A stretch of 64,000 nt of DNA from Xanthomarina sp. F2636L (GTDB taxonomy: Bacteria > Bacteroidota > Bacteroidia > Flavobacteriales > Flavobacteriaceae), in assembly GCF_026410195.1 (NCBI RefSeq), contig NZ_JAPMLM010000058.1:186001-250000 (forward strand), given 5' to 3'. The notes under the pieces were generated by a model. That model was not told the DNA's origin. It saw only the letters and a list, made by a program, of their open reading frames with translations, and made no database searches. Of the stretch, positions 36,201-45,917 are shown in pieces. The stretch's first letter is position 1, and each line of letters opens with the position of its first letter. Both the position numbers and the translations under genes were made by a program.

Positions 36201-36644
36201 TTAAGGTTTTTCTTTGCGTTCAGAATGATGTCTTTTTCGGTACTCTTCAAACATCTTTTTATTGAAGTCGTATTCTGCTTGTTTTAATTGTACAATTTTT
36301 TTTGCAGATATTACCTTTTTTAAATCGGTAATTAGATTGTTGTAAATATTATTTCTTCTGTTGTTTAATGCTATCATATCTTCAAGTAAAGCATTAGCTT
36401 CTTTTTCTGATAATTTAGAGTAGTCTTGATTTCCCTTGTCTTTATGTGCTTCATCTTTTAGCTTACTTTTTTCTACTTCATAGACATTATAAATTGGCCA
36501 AAATTTTTCTGCTTCAGCTTTTGTTAAACTTAACTGTTCTGTAATATAAGCAGTTTTAAGGGCCTTAATTTTTTCATGCCTATCTTGTCCAAAAGTATTT
36601 AAACTAATTGAGATTAAAAGAATTAAAATGCTAATATGTTTCAT
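36201..36644 (-). CDS. Periplasmic helical protein linked to ECF sigma factor
   Basis: This is a small exported protein (147 residues, signal peptide ending NTFGQ) that is almost entirely helical and charged. It has LSLTKAEAEKFWPIYNVYE (about 38-56), a motif found in Bacteroidota proteins annotated as sensors for ECF sigma factors. The fold resembles CpxP/Spy-like helical hairpins. It is the third gene of the cluster after sigma factor and anti-sigma-like protein, only 11 bases from the latter. A role in envelope stress sensing is an inference from context. Confidence 0.75.
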   Translation of the reverse strand: MKHISILILLISISLNTFGQDRHEKIKALKTAYITEQLSLTKAEAEKFWPIYNVYEVEKSKLKDEAHKDKGNQDYSKLSEKEANALLEDMIALNNRRNNIYNNLITDLKKVISAKKIVQLKQAEYDFNKKMFEEYRKRHHSERKEKP

Positions 36645-36655
36645 ATAATAATAGA

Positions 36656-37153
36656 TTATTCAGAAATAAAATCTTCTAAATCTGAGGTGTTATATAAATA
36701 ATTTTCGAGGGAAGCATCGCTAATAGACTCTTCTAAAATAAAAGAAGAAATGTCGATGTCATCAATAATTTCTGCTCCCATATTTAGAGTTTCAAATTCT
36801 TGATTAGAAACATAATTCTCTAAAGCTTCGTTTTCAATGGATTCAAACGAAATATTATTATTAAAAATATTGAGATTAAAAAGTAACAAAATAGCAGCAG
36901 CAACACTTGTTATGGCAATGATATTGCGTTTTGTAACTATAGAAATCACATTAGTCTCTTGTTTTTCTGAAATTTGATTAACCATTCTCTCTTCTAGAGA
37001 TTCGAAATAGTTATCAGGTGTTTTAAAAGCCGATTTATTTATCTTTTCGTCCAGATGAATTTGAGACATGATAACATCTTCTAAATTAGAAAAGTAATCT
37101 TCTGGAGTTTTAAATCCAGATTGGTTGATATTATGGAGTTTGTTTTTGTTCAT
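36656..37153 (-). CDS. Probable membrane anti-sigma factor
   Basis: A 165-residue protein with one transmembrane segment (about 83-100, NIIAITSVAAAILLLFNLNIF). The cytoplasmic N-terminal part holds two copies of a short motif: FKTPEDYFSNLEDVIMSQ (about 14-31) and FKTPDNYFESLEERMVNQ (about 43-60). The C-terminal acidic tail would face the periplasm. It lies directly after the sigma factor (33 bases), as anti-sigma factors do. No zinc-binding HxxxCxxC is present, so it is not a ZAS-type anti-sigma. The function is inferred only from position and topology. Confidence 0.65.
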   Translation of the reverse strand: MNKNKLHNINQSGFKTPEDYFSNLEDVIMSQIHLDEKINKSAFKTPDNYFESLEERMVNQISEKQETNVISIVTKRNIIAITSVAAAILLLFNLNIFNNNISFESIENEALENYVSNQEFETLNMGAEIIDDIDISSFILEESISDASLENYLYNTSDLEDFISE

Positions 37154-37186
37154 CTTATTATTTAGACTTCTTTTTATTATAAAGGT

Positions 37187-37729
37187 TTAATTGTTAGTTA
37201 AATAGTCTTCCAGTTTTTTTACTGCAATATGGTAGGAAGCTTTGAGAGCGCCTTCGCTAGTGTCTAAAATGGTAGACATATCTTTATATTTTATGTCTTG
37301 AAAATACCTCATATTAAAAACCAATTGTTGTTTTTCGGGTAGTGTAGCAATTGCTTGTTGTAATTTATGCTGAATTTCGTCTCCTTCAAAATACACATCA
37401 GATTTTAAGTTGTCTATGGCTAATTGTTGCATCTCTTCGTTGGAAATTTGGAGATGTTTGGTCTTTTGTTTTATAAAGGTTAAAGATTCGTTTGTGGCTA
37501 TTCTGTACATCCAGGAATAGAGTTTGCTATCTCCTTTAAAGTTATGAATGTTTTTGTAAATTTTTATGAAGGTGTTTTGAAGCACATCATCTGTGTCGTC
37601 ATGCGATTTAACAATATGACGAATATGCCAATATAAACGTTCTTTATAACCTGTAATTAGTTCTTTAAAAGCAGCGTCTTTATCCTGGTTAGATTGGAGT
37701 TTTTCTAATAATTTAGATTCGTCTATCAC
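37187..37729 (-). CDS. ECF-type RNA polymerase sigma factor
   Basis: A 180-residue sigma-70 family protein of the extracytoplasmic function group. Region 2 spans about 20-95 (DDTDDVLQNTFIKIYKNIHNF ... KLYSWMYRIATNESL). Region 4 spans about 120-175 (LPEKQQLVFNMRYFQDIKYKDMSTILDTSEGALKASYHIA). It drives transcription of an envelope-stress or related regulon; the target promoters are not evident here. It is the first gene of the three-gene cluster. Confidence 0.93.
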   Translation of the reverse strand: MIDESKLLEKLQSNQDKDAAFKELITGYKERLYWHIRHIVKSHDDTDDVLQNTFIKIYKNIHNFKGDSKLYSWMYRIATNESLTFIKQKTKHLQISNEEMQQLAIDNLKSDVYFEGDEIQHKLQQAIATLPEKQQLVFNMRYFQDIKYKDMSTILDTSEGALKASYHIAVKKLEDYLTNN

Positions 37730-37956
37730 CTGATTATTTTAATATTAGACCTTACAAATTAAGGAAAGTTTAATTTAAAAAAACTTCAAAAAGTTAAATA
37801 ATTGTTAACCAATGCTTTAAATTGAAAAACATCGATAAAACGCATTAATGCATCGATTAAGTGTGTTTTTAATTTGTTTAGTAAAAGATTTTGTTTTATG
37901 TTTACATTAACCAACCTACTTAATTTGTTAGTTTTTCCCCAAGTCTAACAATAGCA

Positions 37957-37990
37957 AAAAAGGACAATATGTAACATATTGTCCTTTTTT
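37957..37990 (-). terminator. Terminator of the DUF4199-GT2-PGM-ABC operon
   Basis: AAAAAGGACAATATG (37957-37971) and CATATTGTCCTTTTT (37975-37989) form a long stem with loop TAA, flanked by A- and T-runs, 15 bases after the ABC transporter stop. Confidence 0.92.
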
Positions 37991-38004
37991 ATTTTCTAAT
38001 TAGA

Positions 38005-39834
38005 TTACTCGAAACTTTGCATGTCTACAAGTTTTTTATACATGCCATTTTTGTCTAATAATTCTTGGTGTGCACCTTGTTCTACAATTTCGCCTTTTTG
38101 CATCACGATAATTTCATCAGCATTTTGAATAGTTGATAATCTGTGAGCAATAACAATAGAGGTTCTGTTTTTCATCATATTCTCTAAGGCAATTTGTACT
38201 AAACGCTCACTTTCTGTATCTAATGCAGAGGTGGCTTCGTCTAATATCATAATTGGAGGGTTTTTAAGAACAGCTCTGGCTATACTTAAACGTTGTTTTT
38301 GTCCTCCAGAGAAATTGTTTCCTGCATCCCCAACATTAGTTTCAATTCCTTTTGGTAGTTCCTTTACAAACTCCCAAGCATTTGCAATTTTTAAGGCATC
38401 CATAACATCTTCTTCAGAAGCGTCTGGCTTTCCTATTAAAATATTGTTTTTTATGGTGTCGTTAAATAATATAGAGTCTTGTGTTACTAATCCCATAAGA
38501 TCTCTTAAAGATTTTTTTGTAACATTCTTTGTATCATTTCCATCTATAGTGATACTTCCTTCGTTAATATCGTAAAATCTGGTAACTAGGTTTGCAATAG
38601 TACTTTTTCCAGATCCCGATTGACCAACAAGAGCGATTGTTTTTCCTTTAGGAACTTTTATACTAAAGTTTTTAAGTACTAATTCATTGTCGTATTTGAA
38701 AGAAATATTATTAACAGATAACTCATTTTTAAATCCAACTAATGTTGTGGCATTTGGTATGTCTGCCATATTATCTTCTTCGTGTAAAATTTCGAAAACA
38801 CGATCTGCAGCTGCCATTCCATTTTTAACTCGATATGATGCTTTACTTATAGCTTTTGCTGGAGTTAAAATAGCATAAGATAGTCCCATAAATGCTAAAA
38901 AGTCTGTACCTTCAATTACTTTGTCCACAAGTACAAGTTGCCCTCCGTACCATAATAAAACAGCAATAGTAGTAATCCCTAAGACTTCACTAACAGGTCC
39001 AGCAAGATTGTTTTTAAGGCCAATTTTATTAGATAATTTCAATATTCTATTGGCAGAGTTAGTAAAGGTGTCTTTAAATATATTTTCTGCATTATAACTT
39101 TTTACAATTTTTAATCCAGTTAAAGATTCTTCCACAATTGAAATTAATTTTCCAGATTCTTGCTGTGCTTTTAAGGAATTGCTTTTTAAGCTTTTTCCTA
39201 ATCTAGAAATTAAAAGTCCTGCAATAGGAATAAAAAGTAGTACAAATAGCGTTAATTTCCAGCTAAACGTAAACATAAAAATTAATGAAAATATAATGGT
39301 TGCGGGTTCTCTTACAATAAGTTCTAAAACAATAAAGAAGGAGTTTTGCATTTCATTAATATCTCCTAGAATTCTAGCCATAACATCTCCTTTTTGTCTT
39401 TTTGAATAAAAACTTAAAGGAAGTTGGATAATTTTTTCATACATATCTTTTCTAAGGTTGTTAAGGACCCCATTTTTAAGATACATCATGTGTTGCATGG
39501 ATAAATACCCAAATAGATTTTTAAGTAAAAATGTAGAAATAACTAGGGAAATAACTATCACTAAAGCCATTTGTGCATTTCCATCTTGTAAATAGCTGCT
39601 TACCTTATAATTTAGTAATTGCTCTCCATACGTTTTAATACCTCCAAGCCCACTCCATTCTGGTGCTTCTGTTACAACAGATGTCTTGTCGAATAAAACA
39701 TTTAACATGGGAATAAGAGAAATAAATGCTAGGGCACTAAATAAGGCATACAATAAATTAAAAAAGACATTTAAAAAAACGTGCTTTTTAAACTTCTTAA
39801 TATAAGGCCAAAGTTGATTTATTATTTTCTTCAT
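38005..39834 (-). CDS. MsbA-like ABC exporter (fused membrane and ATPase domains)
   Basis: This is a homodimer-forming ABC exporter of 609 residues. Six transmembrane helices (residues 1 to about 330) precede the nucleotide-binding domain. That domain has Walker A GQSGSGKST (about 400), the signature FSGGQKQR and Walker B MILDEATSALD, with the switch His in VIAHRLST. The family includes lipid A-core flippases (MsbA) and drug exporters. Its ATG abuts the stop of the phosphohexomutase gene, so the two are coupled, and the operon's glycosyltransferase suggests a lipid or glycolipid substrate (inference). Confidence 0.92.
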   Translation of the reverse strand: MKKIINQLWPYIKKFKKHVFLNVFFNLLYALFSALAFISLIPMLNVLFDKTSVVTEAPEWSGLGGIKTYGEQLLNYKVSSYLQDGNAQMALVIVISLVISTFLLKNLFGYLSMQHMMYLKNGVLNNLRKDMYEKIIQLPLSFYSKRQKGDVMARILGDINEMQNSFFIVLELIVREPATIIFSLIFMFTFSWKLTLFVLLFIPIAGLLISRLGKSLKSNSLKAQQESGKLISIVEESLTGLKIVKSYNAENIFKDTFTNSANRILKLSNKIGLKNNLAGPVSEVLGITTIAVLLWYGGQLVLVDKVIEGTDFLAFMGLSYAILTPAKAISKASYRVKNGMAAADRVFEILHEEDNMADIPNATTLVGFKNELSVNNISFKYDNELVLKNFSIKVPKGKTIALVGQSGSGKSTIANLVTRFYDINEGSITIDGNDTKNVTKKSLRDLMGLVTQDSILFNDTIKNNILIGKPDASEEDVMDALKIANAWEFVKELPKGIETNVGDAGNNFSGGQKQRLSIARAVLKNPPIMILDEATSALDTESERLVQIALENMMKNRTSIVIAHRLSTIQNADEIIVMQKGEIVEQGAHQELLDKNGMYKKLVDMQSFE

Positions 39835-41565
39835 TTAATTAAGTTGCATATCTTTAATGATAGCATCAATCTTGGTTTCTAATTTTTGTTCGGTAACTTC
39901 AAAATCTGACACTTTGTCTAGCGTTGTGTTAGCACTAATATAGAATTTAATTTTTGGTTCGGTTCCACTTGGTCGTAAAGCTATTTGGCTACCATCTTCA
40001 GTGTAATAAATCAATACGTTAGATTTTGGAATAGATATAGGTTCTTCTTTTCCAGAAATTGGGTTTTGAGCTATAGAACTTTGATAATCTTCAATTTTAA
40101 TTACTTTGGAATTATTAATAACTGAAAGTGGTTTTTTTCTGAAGTCAATCATCATTTGTTTTATTTCTTCAGCACCTTCAATACCTTTCTTAGTAATAGA
40201 TATTAGGCGTTCTTTATAAAAACCATGTGTTATGTATAATTGAATTAGTTCTTTATAAAAAGAAGATCCTTTGGCTTTAGCTTGAGCAGCAATTTCACAA
40301 GCAAGAAGGGTTGCAGTTACAGCATCTTTATCTCTAACAAAATCGCCAACCATAAATCCAAAACTTTCTTCGCCACCACCAATAAAATCAAGCTTAGGAA
40401 AGTCGTTGATCATTTTTGCAATCCATTTAAACCCGGTCAATCCAATTTTGCACTCTACACCATATGCGTCTGCTAAAACTCTCATCATTGGAGTAGATAC
40501 AATGGTAGATCCTATAAACTCTTTGCCTTTTATTTTTCCTTTAGTTTGCCATTGTTTTAGTAAAAAATCCGTCATCATTAACATGGCTTGGTTTCCGTTA
40601 AGCAAGGTCATGTTTCCGTTAAAATCTCTAACGGCTACACCAACTCGATCGCTATCTGGGTCTGTGCCAATTACAATGTCGCCTTGAACCTTATCAGCTA
40701 ATTCTAAAGCCATTTTTAATGCTTCAGGTTCTTCGGGGTTTGGAGATTTTACGGTTGGAAAATCGCCATTTGGTTCTGCTTGTTCTTCAACTAGATATAC
40801 CTTGTTATATCCAGCTCGTTTTAAAGTTTCAGGAATAATAGTAATAGAAGTTCCGTGTAACGAAGTAAATACAATATTTAAATGGTCTTTAGCTTGCTGA
40901 GGTGTGTTAAAACTTCCGTTTTTAATGGAAGCATTAATAAACACATCATCAACTTCTTTTCCTATATATTGGATTAAAGACTCGTCTGCGTCAAATTTAA
41001 TTTCAGAGTATTCTAGATTGTTTATTTCGTTTATAATTTCAGCATCTTGAGGCGGAACGAGTTGGCCACCATCTTGCCAATATACTTTGTAACCATTATA
41101 TTCAGGGGGGTTATGAGATGCTGTAAGTACGATTCCACAATGACAATTTAAATATTTTAAAGCGAAAGATAATTCTGGTGTTGGACGTAAATCTTCAAAT
41201 AAAAATACTTGAATATTATTAGCAGAAAACACGTTTGCGACCAATTTTGCTAAAGATTTACTATTGTGCCTGCAATCGAAAGCAATTGCCACTTTTATAG
41301 TTTCATTTGGAAAAGATTGATGCAAGTAATTACTTAATCCTTGGGTGTTTTTTCCAAGAGTATATTTGTTGATTCTGTTGGTGCCAATTCCCATAACACC
41401 TCTCATGCCTCCAGTTCCAAACTCTAGATTTTTATAAAAACTCTCATTAAGTTCTTTGGGGTTGGTAGCAATTAAGTTTTTTATATAATCCTGTGTATCT
41501 TTATCGAAAGAGGGTGTTAACCATGTATTTACTCTTTCTAATAATTTAGGTTCAATGTGTATCAT
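39835..41565 (-). CDS. Phosphoglucomutase/phosphomannomutase (phosphohexomutase)
   Basis: This enzyme interconverts hexose 1- and 6-phosphates. The 576-residue protein has the four active-site elements: phosphoserine loop [13 protein letters not shown] (about 145), metal loop DPDSDRVG, sugar loop [12 protein letters not shown] and phosphate loop near [12 protein letters not shown]. The length fits the long PGM2-like group. The ATG at 41563-41565 ([15 protein letters not shown]) is used, since the upstream TTG would add an out-of-place hydrophobic stretch. The stop touches the start codon of the ABC exporter. Confidence 0.93.
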   Translation of the reverse strand: MIHIEPKLLERVNTWLTPSFDKDTQDYIKNLIATNPKELNESFYKNLEFGTGGMRGVMGIGTNRINKYTLGKNTQGLSNYLHQSFPNETIKVAIAFDCRHNSKSLAKLVANVFSANNIQVFLFEDLRPTPELSFALKYLNCHCGIVLTASHNPPEYNGYKVYWQDGGQLVPPQDAEIINEINNLEYSEIKFDADESLIQYIGKEVDDVFINASIKNGSFNTPQQAKDHLNIVFTSLHGTSITIIPETLKRAGYNKVYLVEEQAEPNGDFPTVKSPNPEEPEALKMALELADKVQGDIVIGTDPDSDRVGVAVRDFNGNMTLLNGNQAMLMMTDFLLKQWQTKGKIKGKEFIGSTIVSTPMMRVLADAYGVECKIGLTGFKWIAKMINDFPKLDFIGGGEESFGFMVGDFVRDKDAVTATLLACEIAAQAKAKGSSFYKELIQLYITHGFYKERLISITKKGIEGAEEIKQMMIDFRKKPLSVINNSKVIKIEDYQSSIAQNPISGKEEPISIPKSNVLIYYTEDGSQIALRPSGTEPKIKFYISANTTLDKVSDFEVTEQKLETKIDAIIKDMQLN

Positions 41566-41641
41566 GTTCAAAAAAAAATGTGATGCAAAAATAAGGATTT
41601 CAAAAAAGATAAAGTGAAAATACACTTTAAATTATAAAAGA

Positions 41642-42589
41642 CTAAATATTAAGTTCGTCTTTAATTAAATAGCGTTTCTTGTCTTCTTTAGTTCTTAAGA
41701 TGATTTCACCTAAAAAACCAGCTACAAAAAATTGGGTTCCAATAATCATGGTAACTAAGGCTATGTAAAATTGTGGACGTTGTGTAATTAAGCGTCCGTA
41801 GGGGTGTAAATAAAGTTTATCAATACCAAGATAGATAGCAAAAGCAAAGCCAATTGCAAACATAATTACACCTAAAGCACCAAATAAGTGCATGGGTCTC
41901 CTGCCAAAACGCGATAGAAACCAAATGGTAATTAGATCTAAAAAGCCATGAATAAATCGATCCATGCCAAACTTGGTAACACCGTACTTTCTAGCCTGAT
42001 GTTGTACCACTTTTTCTCCAATATTAGTAAAACCAGCGTTTTTTGCCAATACAGGAATGTATCTATGCATTTCGCCATTAACATCTATGTTTTTAACCAC
42101 ATCTTTATGATATGATTTTAGGCCACAATTAAAATCATGAAGCTTAACACCAGAAGTCTTTCGAGCAGCGTAATTAAATAATTTTGAAGGAATATTTTTA
42201 GAAATTACAGAATCGTAACGTTTCTTTTTCCACCCAGAAACCATGTCGTAGTTTTCAGATACAATCATGTTGTAAAGCTCTGGAATTTCTTCAGGATTAT
42301 CTTGAAGATCGGCATCCATAGTTATTATAACGTCTCCTTGAGCTTTTTCAAAACCAGCATGTAAGGCTTGCGATTTTCCAAAATTTCTTAAAAACCGAAT
42401 GCCTTTTACGTTTGTATCTTTTTGAGCTAGTTGTTCAATTGTTTTCCAGGAATGATCTGTGCTTCCATCGTCAATAAAAATAATTTCATAAGAAAAATGA
42501 TTGGATTGCATAACATTTGCAATCCAATCATGTAGTTCTGTTAAAGATTCTTGTTCGTTAAGTAGTGGTATGACTACTGATATATTCAT
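41642..42589 (-). CDS. GT2 family glycosyltransferase (polyprenyl-phosphate type)
   Basis: A 315-residue inverting glycosyltransferase resembling dolichyl/undecaprenyl-phosphate sugar transferases (DPM1-like). The catalytic domain shows FIDDGSTDHSW, the metal-binding MDADLQDNPEEI and the acceptor region FNCGLKSYHKDV. Two C-terminal transmembrane helices (about 235-258 and 270-295) anchor it, as in GtrB/ArnC. It sits between DUF4199 and the phosphohexomutase, so it may use sugar made from that enzyme's product to load an envelope lipid (inference). Confidence 0.92.
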   Translation of the reverse strand: MNISVVIPLLNEQESLTELHDWIANVMQSNHFSYEIIFIDDGSTDHSWKTIEQLAQKDTNVKGIRFLRNFGKSQALHAGFEKAQGDVIITMDADLQDNPEEIPELYNMIVSENYDMVSGWKKKRYDSVISKNIPSKLFNYAARKTSGVKLHDFNCGLKSYHKDVVKNIDVNGEMHRYIPVLAKNAGFTNIGEKVVQHQARKYGVTKFGMDRFIHGFLDLITIWFLSRFGRRPMHLFGALGVIMFAIGFAFAIYLGIDKLYLHPYGRLITQRPQFYIALVTMIIGTQFFVAGFLGEIILRTKEDKKRYLIKDELNI

Positions 42590-42632
42590 ATATATGGTTT
42601 CAAGATTGAAAGCTCAAAAGTAAAGAATTTAT

Positions 42633-43163
42633 TTATGCTTCAGGATCTTCTTTTTTTACAACCAAGGCCACAATAAGTCCAACCACACTAAATCCAATAA
42701 GTTGGAAAGCGATAGATTGTAGAACTTTAGTGATTGCAAACATATTATCTTCTTTTTCCATTTGTTCAACTACCTCTGCAATAGCATCTTCAGGCGCACC
42801 AAAACCACGCATCATTTCTACTTGTGAATCTAATATTTTTTCTTGTAAAAGCGTAGCAGCTTCTGGATCTATAACATTAAAAATAACAAAGCTAACCAGA
42901 GAGCTAATTACTATACCAACAGCTACAGTTATAAAATAAGATGAAAAAGCTCCCTTAAAGTTAATAATTCCATTTAATAATTTCTTAGAGCTCATGGCTG
43001 AAATAATTCCAAAGATAATTACCAAAACCATAAGCGAGATGCCGTACCACCATTTGGTAAACAAATCTAAATTTATTGCGTAAGCAAAAACGGTGAATAG
43101 AGATAAAACGCCACCTAGGTATAAACCATAGTTAATTGAATTCGATTTAATAGAAGTTTCCAT
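42633..43163 (-). CDS. DUF4199 membrane protein
   Basis: Function unknown. The 176-residue protein has four predicted transmembrane helices (about 12-30, 36-52, 72-95 and 145-165) with an acidic loop before the last one (GAPEDAIAEVVEQMEKEDN). This fits DUF4199, a Bacteroidota family often placed next to a GT2 glycosyltransferase, as here (43-base gap). It may support the same membrane process as the transferase. Confidence 0.87.
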   Translation of the reverse strand: METSIKSNSINYGLYLGGVLSLFTVFAYAINLDLFTKWWYGISLMVLVIIFGIISAMSSKKLLNGIINFKGAFSSYFITVAVGIVISSLVSFVIFNVIDPEAATLLQEKILDSQVEMMRGFGAPEDAIAEVVEQMEKEDNMFAITKVLQSIAFQLIGFSVVGLIVALVVKKEDPEA

Positions 43164-43272
43164 ATTAGTTTTAAGTTTATTAATTTTACAGTTAGTTAGT
43201 AAACAAATATAGGAAAACGTTACAGCTTATTTTTGAAAAAAAATAAATCTTATAAAAATTAAATCAAAAGTA

Positions 43273-43302
43273 TTGTTCATTTGTAAAAAATCCTTAAATT
43301 TG
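43273..43302 (+). promoter_or_regulatory. Consensus promoter of rpmE2
   Basis: TTG (43273-43275), 19 bases, then TAAATTTG (43295-43302): an exact match to the Bacteroidota housekeeping promoter, giving a leader of about 30 bases before the ATG at 43339. Confidence 0.85.
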
Positions 43303-43338
43303 CACCTCGAAAATAGAATACAATTAAAGCAATTAGCG

Positions 43339-43590
43339 ATGAAAAAAGGAATACATCCAGAAAATTATAGATTAGTAGCATTTAAAGATATGTCTAATGA
43401 AGACGTGTTTTTAACAAAATCTACTGCTATTACAAATGAAACTCTTGAAGTTGACGGTGTTGAATATCCATTAATAAAAATGGAGATTTCTAGAACGTCT
43501 CATCCATTTTATACTGGTAAATCTAAGTTAATAGATACTGCAGGACGTATCGATAAGTTTAAAAACAAATACGCTAAGTTTAAAAAATAA
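43339..43590 (+). CDS. rpmE2: 50S ribosomal protein L31 type B
   Basis: An 83-residue ribosomal protein of the zinc-free (type B) L31 kind: [20 protein letters not shown] at the start and [18 protein letters not shown] near the end. None of the zinc-binding cysteines of type A is present. The ATG at 43339 is the start; the longer frame from 43273 begins in the promoter's TTG. It has its own promoter and terminator. Confidence 0.97.
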   Translation: MKKGIHPENYRLVAFKDMSNEDVFLTKSTAITNETLEVDGVEYPLIKMEISRTSHPFYTGKSKLIDTAGRIDKFKNKYAKFKK

Positions 43591-43611
43591 ACTTGGTCAC
43601 AACATATTATT

Positions 43612-43645
43612 AAAGCCTTAAGAATTTTCTTTAAGGCTTTTTTTG
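43612..43645 (+). terminator. Terminator of rpmE2
   Basis: AAAGCCTTAA (43612-43621) pairs with TTAAGGCTTT (43631-43640), followed by TTTTTT. Confidence 0.92.
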
Positions 43646-43661
43646 TTTTCTATATTTACGT

Positions 43662-43669
43662 TACTTTTG
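43662..43669 (+). promoter_or_regulatory. -7 box of the alternative glmU gene
   Basis: TACTTTTG (43662-43669) matches TAnnTTTG; a TTG lies at 43643-43645 (spacing 16, slightly short). It would give a leader of about 55 bases. Confidence 0.55.
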
Positions 43670-43728
43670 AATTGACTAATATAGGTTTGTTGTTTGAAAA
43701 AGCGAGAAACTTTAACTTTAACCTTCTC

Positions 43729-44901
43729 ATGAACTATATTCTTTTCGATGGTCCTTCACGCAATAATTTATTGCCTTTTACTTTTACACGTCCAGTTGCA
43801 GATATTAGAATAGGTATTTTAACCATTAGAGAGAAATGGGAAGCTTATTTAGAATTTACTACCACTTCAGTTACAGAAGACTATTTATCTGATAAATTTC
43901 CAATGGTTGAAATGGACGAAAATATTATGATAAACGCGTCTTTTTTACCCAATCAAACTTTGGTGGAAATGATTAAGAATTTAGAAGAAAATCAAGCGAT
44001 TTTCAACAATGAAGATGTGATAGCTTTTTTTACAAAAGATACGCAAGATGATATAGATTTAGATGCTTATGAAGCTATAGAATATGTAGATGATATTTTG
44101 AAAATTGAACATACTTGGGATATTTTTTCTAAAAATGGAGAAGCCATCCAAGAAGACTTCGAGTTACTTACAAATAATAGAAAATCTCAACCTATTCCTT
44201 CGAGTGTCAACACAATTAAAGCTGAATCTATTTTTATAGAAGAAGGTGCTAAAATAGAATTTGCTACTTTAAACGCCACCAACGGTCCTATTTATATTGG
44301 TAAAGATGCTGAAATCATGGAGGGAAGCTTAATTAGAGGCCCTTTTGCACTATGTGAATACTCAACCGTAAAAATGGGTGCTAAAATATATGGGCCAACC
44401 ACCGTTGGACCTCATAGCAAAGTTGGGGGAGAAGTTACCAATTCTGTTATTTTTGGATATTCTAATAAAGGGCATGAAGGGTATTTAGGGAATTCGGTGC
44501 TTGGAGAATGGTGTAACCTTGGAGCAGATACAAATAACTCCAACTTAAAAAACAATTATGCTGAAGTAAGACTTTGGGATTATGAAACCGAAAGTTTTGC
44601 CAAAACTGGATTGCAATTTTGTGGGTTAATGATGGGAGACCACAGTAAATGTGGAATCAATACCATGTTTAATACAGGTACGGTTGTAGGCGTTAGTGCC
44701 AACATTTTTGGAAGTGGGTTTCCAAGAAATTTTATTCCCAGCTTTTCTTGGGGTGGAAGTTCTGGGTTTACAAGCTATCTAACCAAAAAAGCTTTTGAAG
44801 TAGCTAAAGTGGTTATGTCTAGAAGAGATATTGAATTTACAGATGAGGATGCCGCTATTTTAGAGCATGTTTTTGAGGAAACTAAAAAATTTAGACGTTA
44901 A
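43729..44901 (+). CDS. GlmU-like sugar nucleotidyl/acetyl transferase (Bacteroidota type)
   Basis: A 390-residue protein matching the alternative GlmU family of Bacteroidota, expected to form UDP-N-acetylglucosamine for wall and lipid A synthesis. The N-terminal half starts with MNYILFDGPSRNNLLPFTFTRPVAD, a degenerate nucleotidyl-transferase motif. The C-terminal half (about 190-360) is a left-handed beta-helix of hexapeptide repeats (IYIGKDAEIMEGSLIRGP, VTNSVIFGYSNKGHEGYLG). The ATG at 43729 is preferred to the TTG at 43672. The classic GlmU loop GxGTRM is absent. Confidence 0.88.
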   Translation: MNYILFDGPSRNNLLPFTFTRPVADIRIGILTIREKWEAYLEFTTTSVTEDYLSDKFPMVEMDENIMINASFLPNQTLVEMIKNLEENQAIFNNEDVIAFFTKDTQDDIDLDAYEAIEYVDDILKIEHTWDIFSKNGEAIQEDFELLTNNRKSQPIPSSVNTIKAESIFIEEGAKIEFATLNATNGPIYIGKDAEIMEGSLIRGPFALCEYSTVKMGAKIYGPTTVGPHSKVGGEVTNSVIFGYSNKGHEGYLGNSVLGEWCNLGADTNNSNLKNNYAEVRLWDYETESFAKTGLQFCGLMMGDHSKCGINTMFNTGTVVGVSANIFGSGFPRNFIPSFSWGGSSGFTSYLTKKAFEVAKVVMSRRDIEFTDEDAAILEHVFEETKKFRR

Positions 44902-45218
44902 TATATTTAAATATCTAATATTTGTAATTTATTTCCTTTTTTTGAGAAGATTTTTGCGCTTCGTTTCTACATACATATTCAAAACTAGAAAACAAAACTA
45001 TTTCAGCGTTCACAGGTAACTTACTATACAATAAATTACTTTTTGATGCTATTTGACTCTATTTTTTTTGTCAATTTTTATAAAACTGAAAAATTCAATT
45101 TTATATGAGATGCAAAAGCAAAAAGATTATTGTCTATAATTAACACGTAATTTGTTAAATTACTGCGTTTTGTCGGTTTTTGTATTACTTTTGCCGAAAA
45201 TTATTTTTCTACTTCCTA
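44902..45218 (+). other. Gene-free gap between the glmU-like and YhhN genes
   Basis: AT-rich DNA of 317 bases without a convincing ORF. It contains one -7 box, TACTTTTG (45186-45193), which would start the YhhN transcript about 20 bases before its ATG; a TTG at 45170-45172 is only 13 bases upstream, too close for -33. No strong hairpin terminator for the preceding gene was found. Confidence 0.6.
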
Positions 45219-45917
45219 ATGATTCGTTTAAACTTTAAGAACACCAAGCATTTTACTTTGCTATACTTTTTTTTATTAACTCTAGATATTGTTGTTAAGT
45301 TAACGTGTCCAATAGCGTTTAGGTATACCACTAAACCCTTATTAATTCTTGCCTTATTATTATTTTATTTTCAAGAAAGAGAGTTTCAGTCTAAGAAAGA
45401 TCAATTATGGGTGTTTTTAGCTTTAGGCACATTTTTAATAGGAGATTTTTTAATAATTAGTCATATCAATCCCATTTTTTTATGGGCTAGTTTAGTCGCT
45501 TTTACACTTGGAAAAATATTTTTTAGTATCAAATTTATGCATAAAGAAGATTTCAATGTGCTACGATTAATACCTTTTTCCATTATGTTGTTTACCTATA
45601 TTTTTTTACTAGTTGGTACTGTTTACGATGGTTTAGGGTCGTTTTTTACAGGAGCAATTATTAGTTTCTTTTTTACTTTGGTTGTATTTCAGTTTGCTTT
45701 TCTAAGAAAAAGTGTTTTTTCTTTAAAAAGCTATTATTTTGTGTTTATTGGTGTGTTATTATACCTTATAAGCGAAAGCATTATGGCTATTAAAACCTTT
45801 AAACAAGACTTGCCTTTTCAAGAATTTTTTATCATGCTTACTTATGGTAGTGCCTTATACTTTATAGTTATGGGTATTGTTTTTGAAAAAGAAGGGGTGG
45901 AAGTTAGAGCTGATTAA
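45219..45917 (+). CDS. YhhN family membrane protein (lysoplasmalogenase-like)
   Basis: A 232-residue polytopic protein with about eight transmembrane helices. It fits the YhhN/TMEM86 family, some members of which hydrolyse lysoplasmalogen. Conserved spots include TKPLLILALLLFYF early on, GTFLIGDFLII in the middle and ISESIMAIKTF near the end, with Asp and Lys/Ser residues inside the membrane as in the family. The ATG at 45219 is chosen over an upstream TTG. It ends four bases past the stop of the convergent gene. The substrate in this organism is not known. Confidence 0.85.
   Translation: MIRLNFKNTKHFTLLYFFLLTLDIVVKLTCPIAFRYTTKPLLILALLLFYFQEREFQSKKDQLWVFLALGTFLIGDFLIISHINPIFLWASLVAFTLGKIFFSIKFMHKEDFNVLRLIPFSIMLFTYIFLLVGTVYDGLGSFFTGAIISFFFTLVVFQFAFLRKSVFSLKSYYFVFIGVLLYLISESIMAIKTFKQDLPFQEFFIMLTYGSALYFIVMGIVFEKEGVEVRAD

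Noticed and set aside
37831-37857. Two ATCGAT palindromes upstream of the sigma factor as an operator
   Set aside because: Short and common; no link to a promoter box or regulator was found.
43273-43338. Longer start for L31
   Set aside because: The TTG at 43273 is the -33 element of the promoter, and all known L31 proteins begin at the ATG at 43339.
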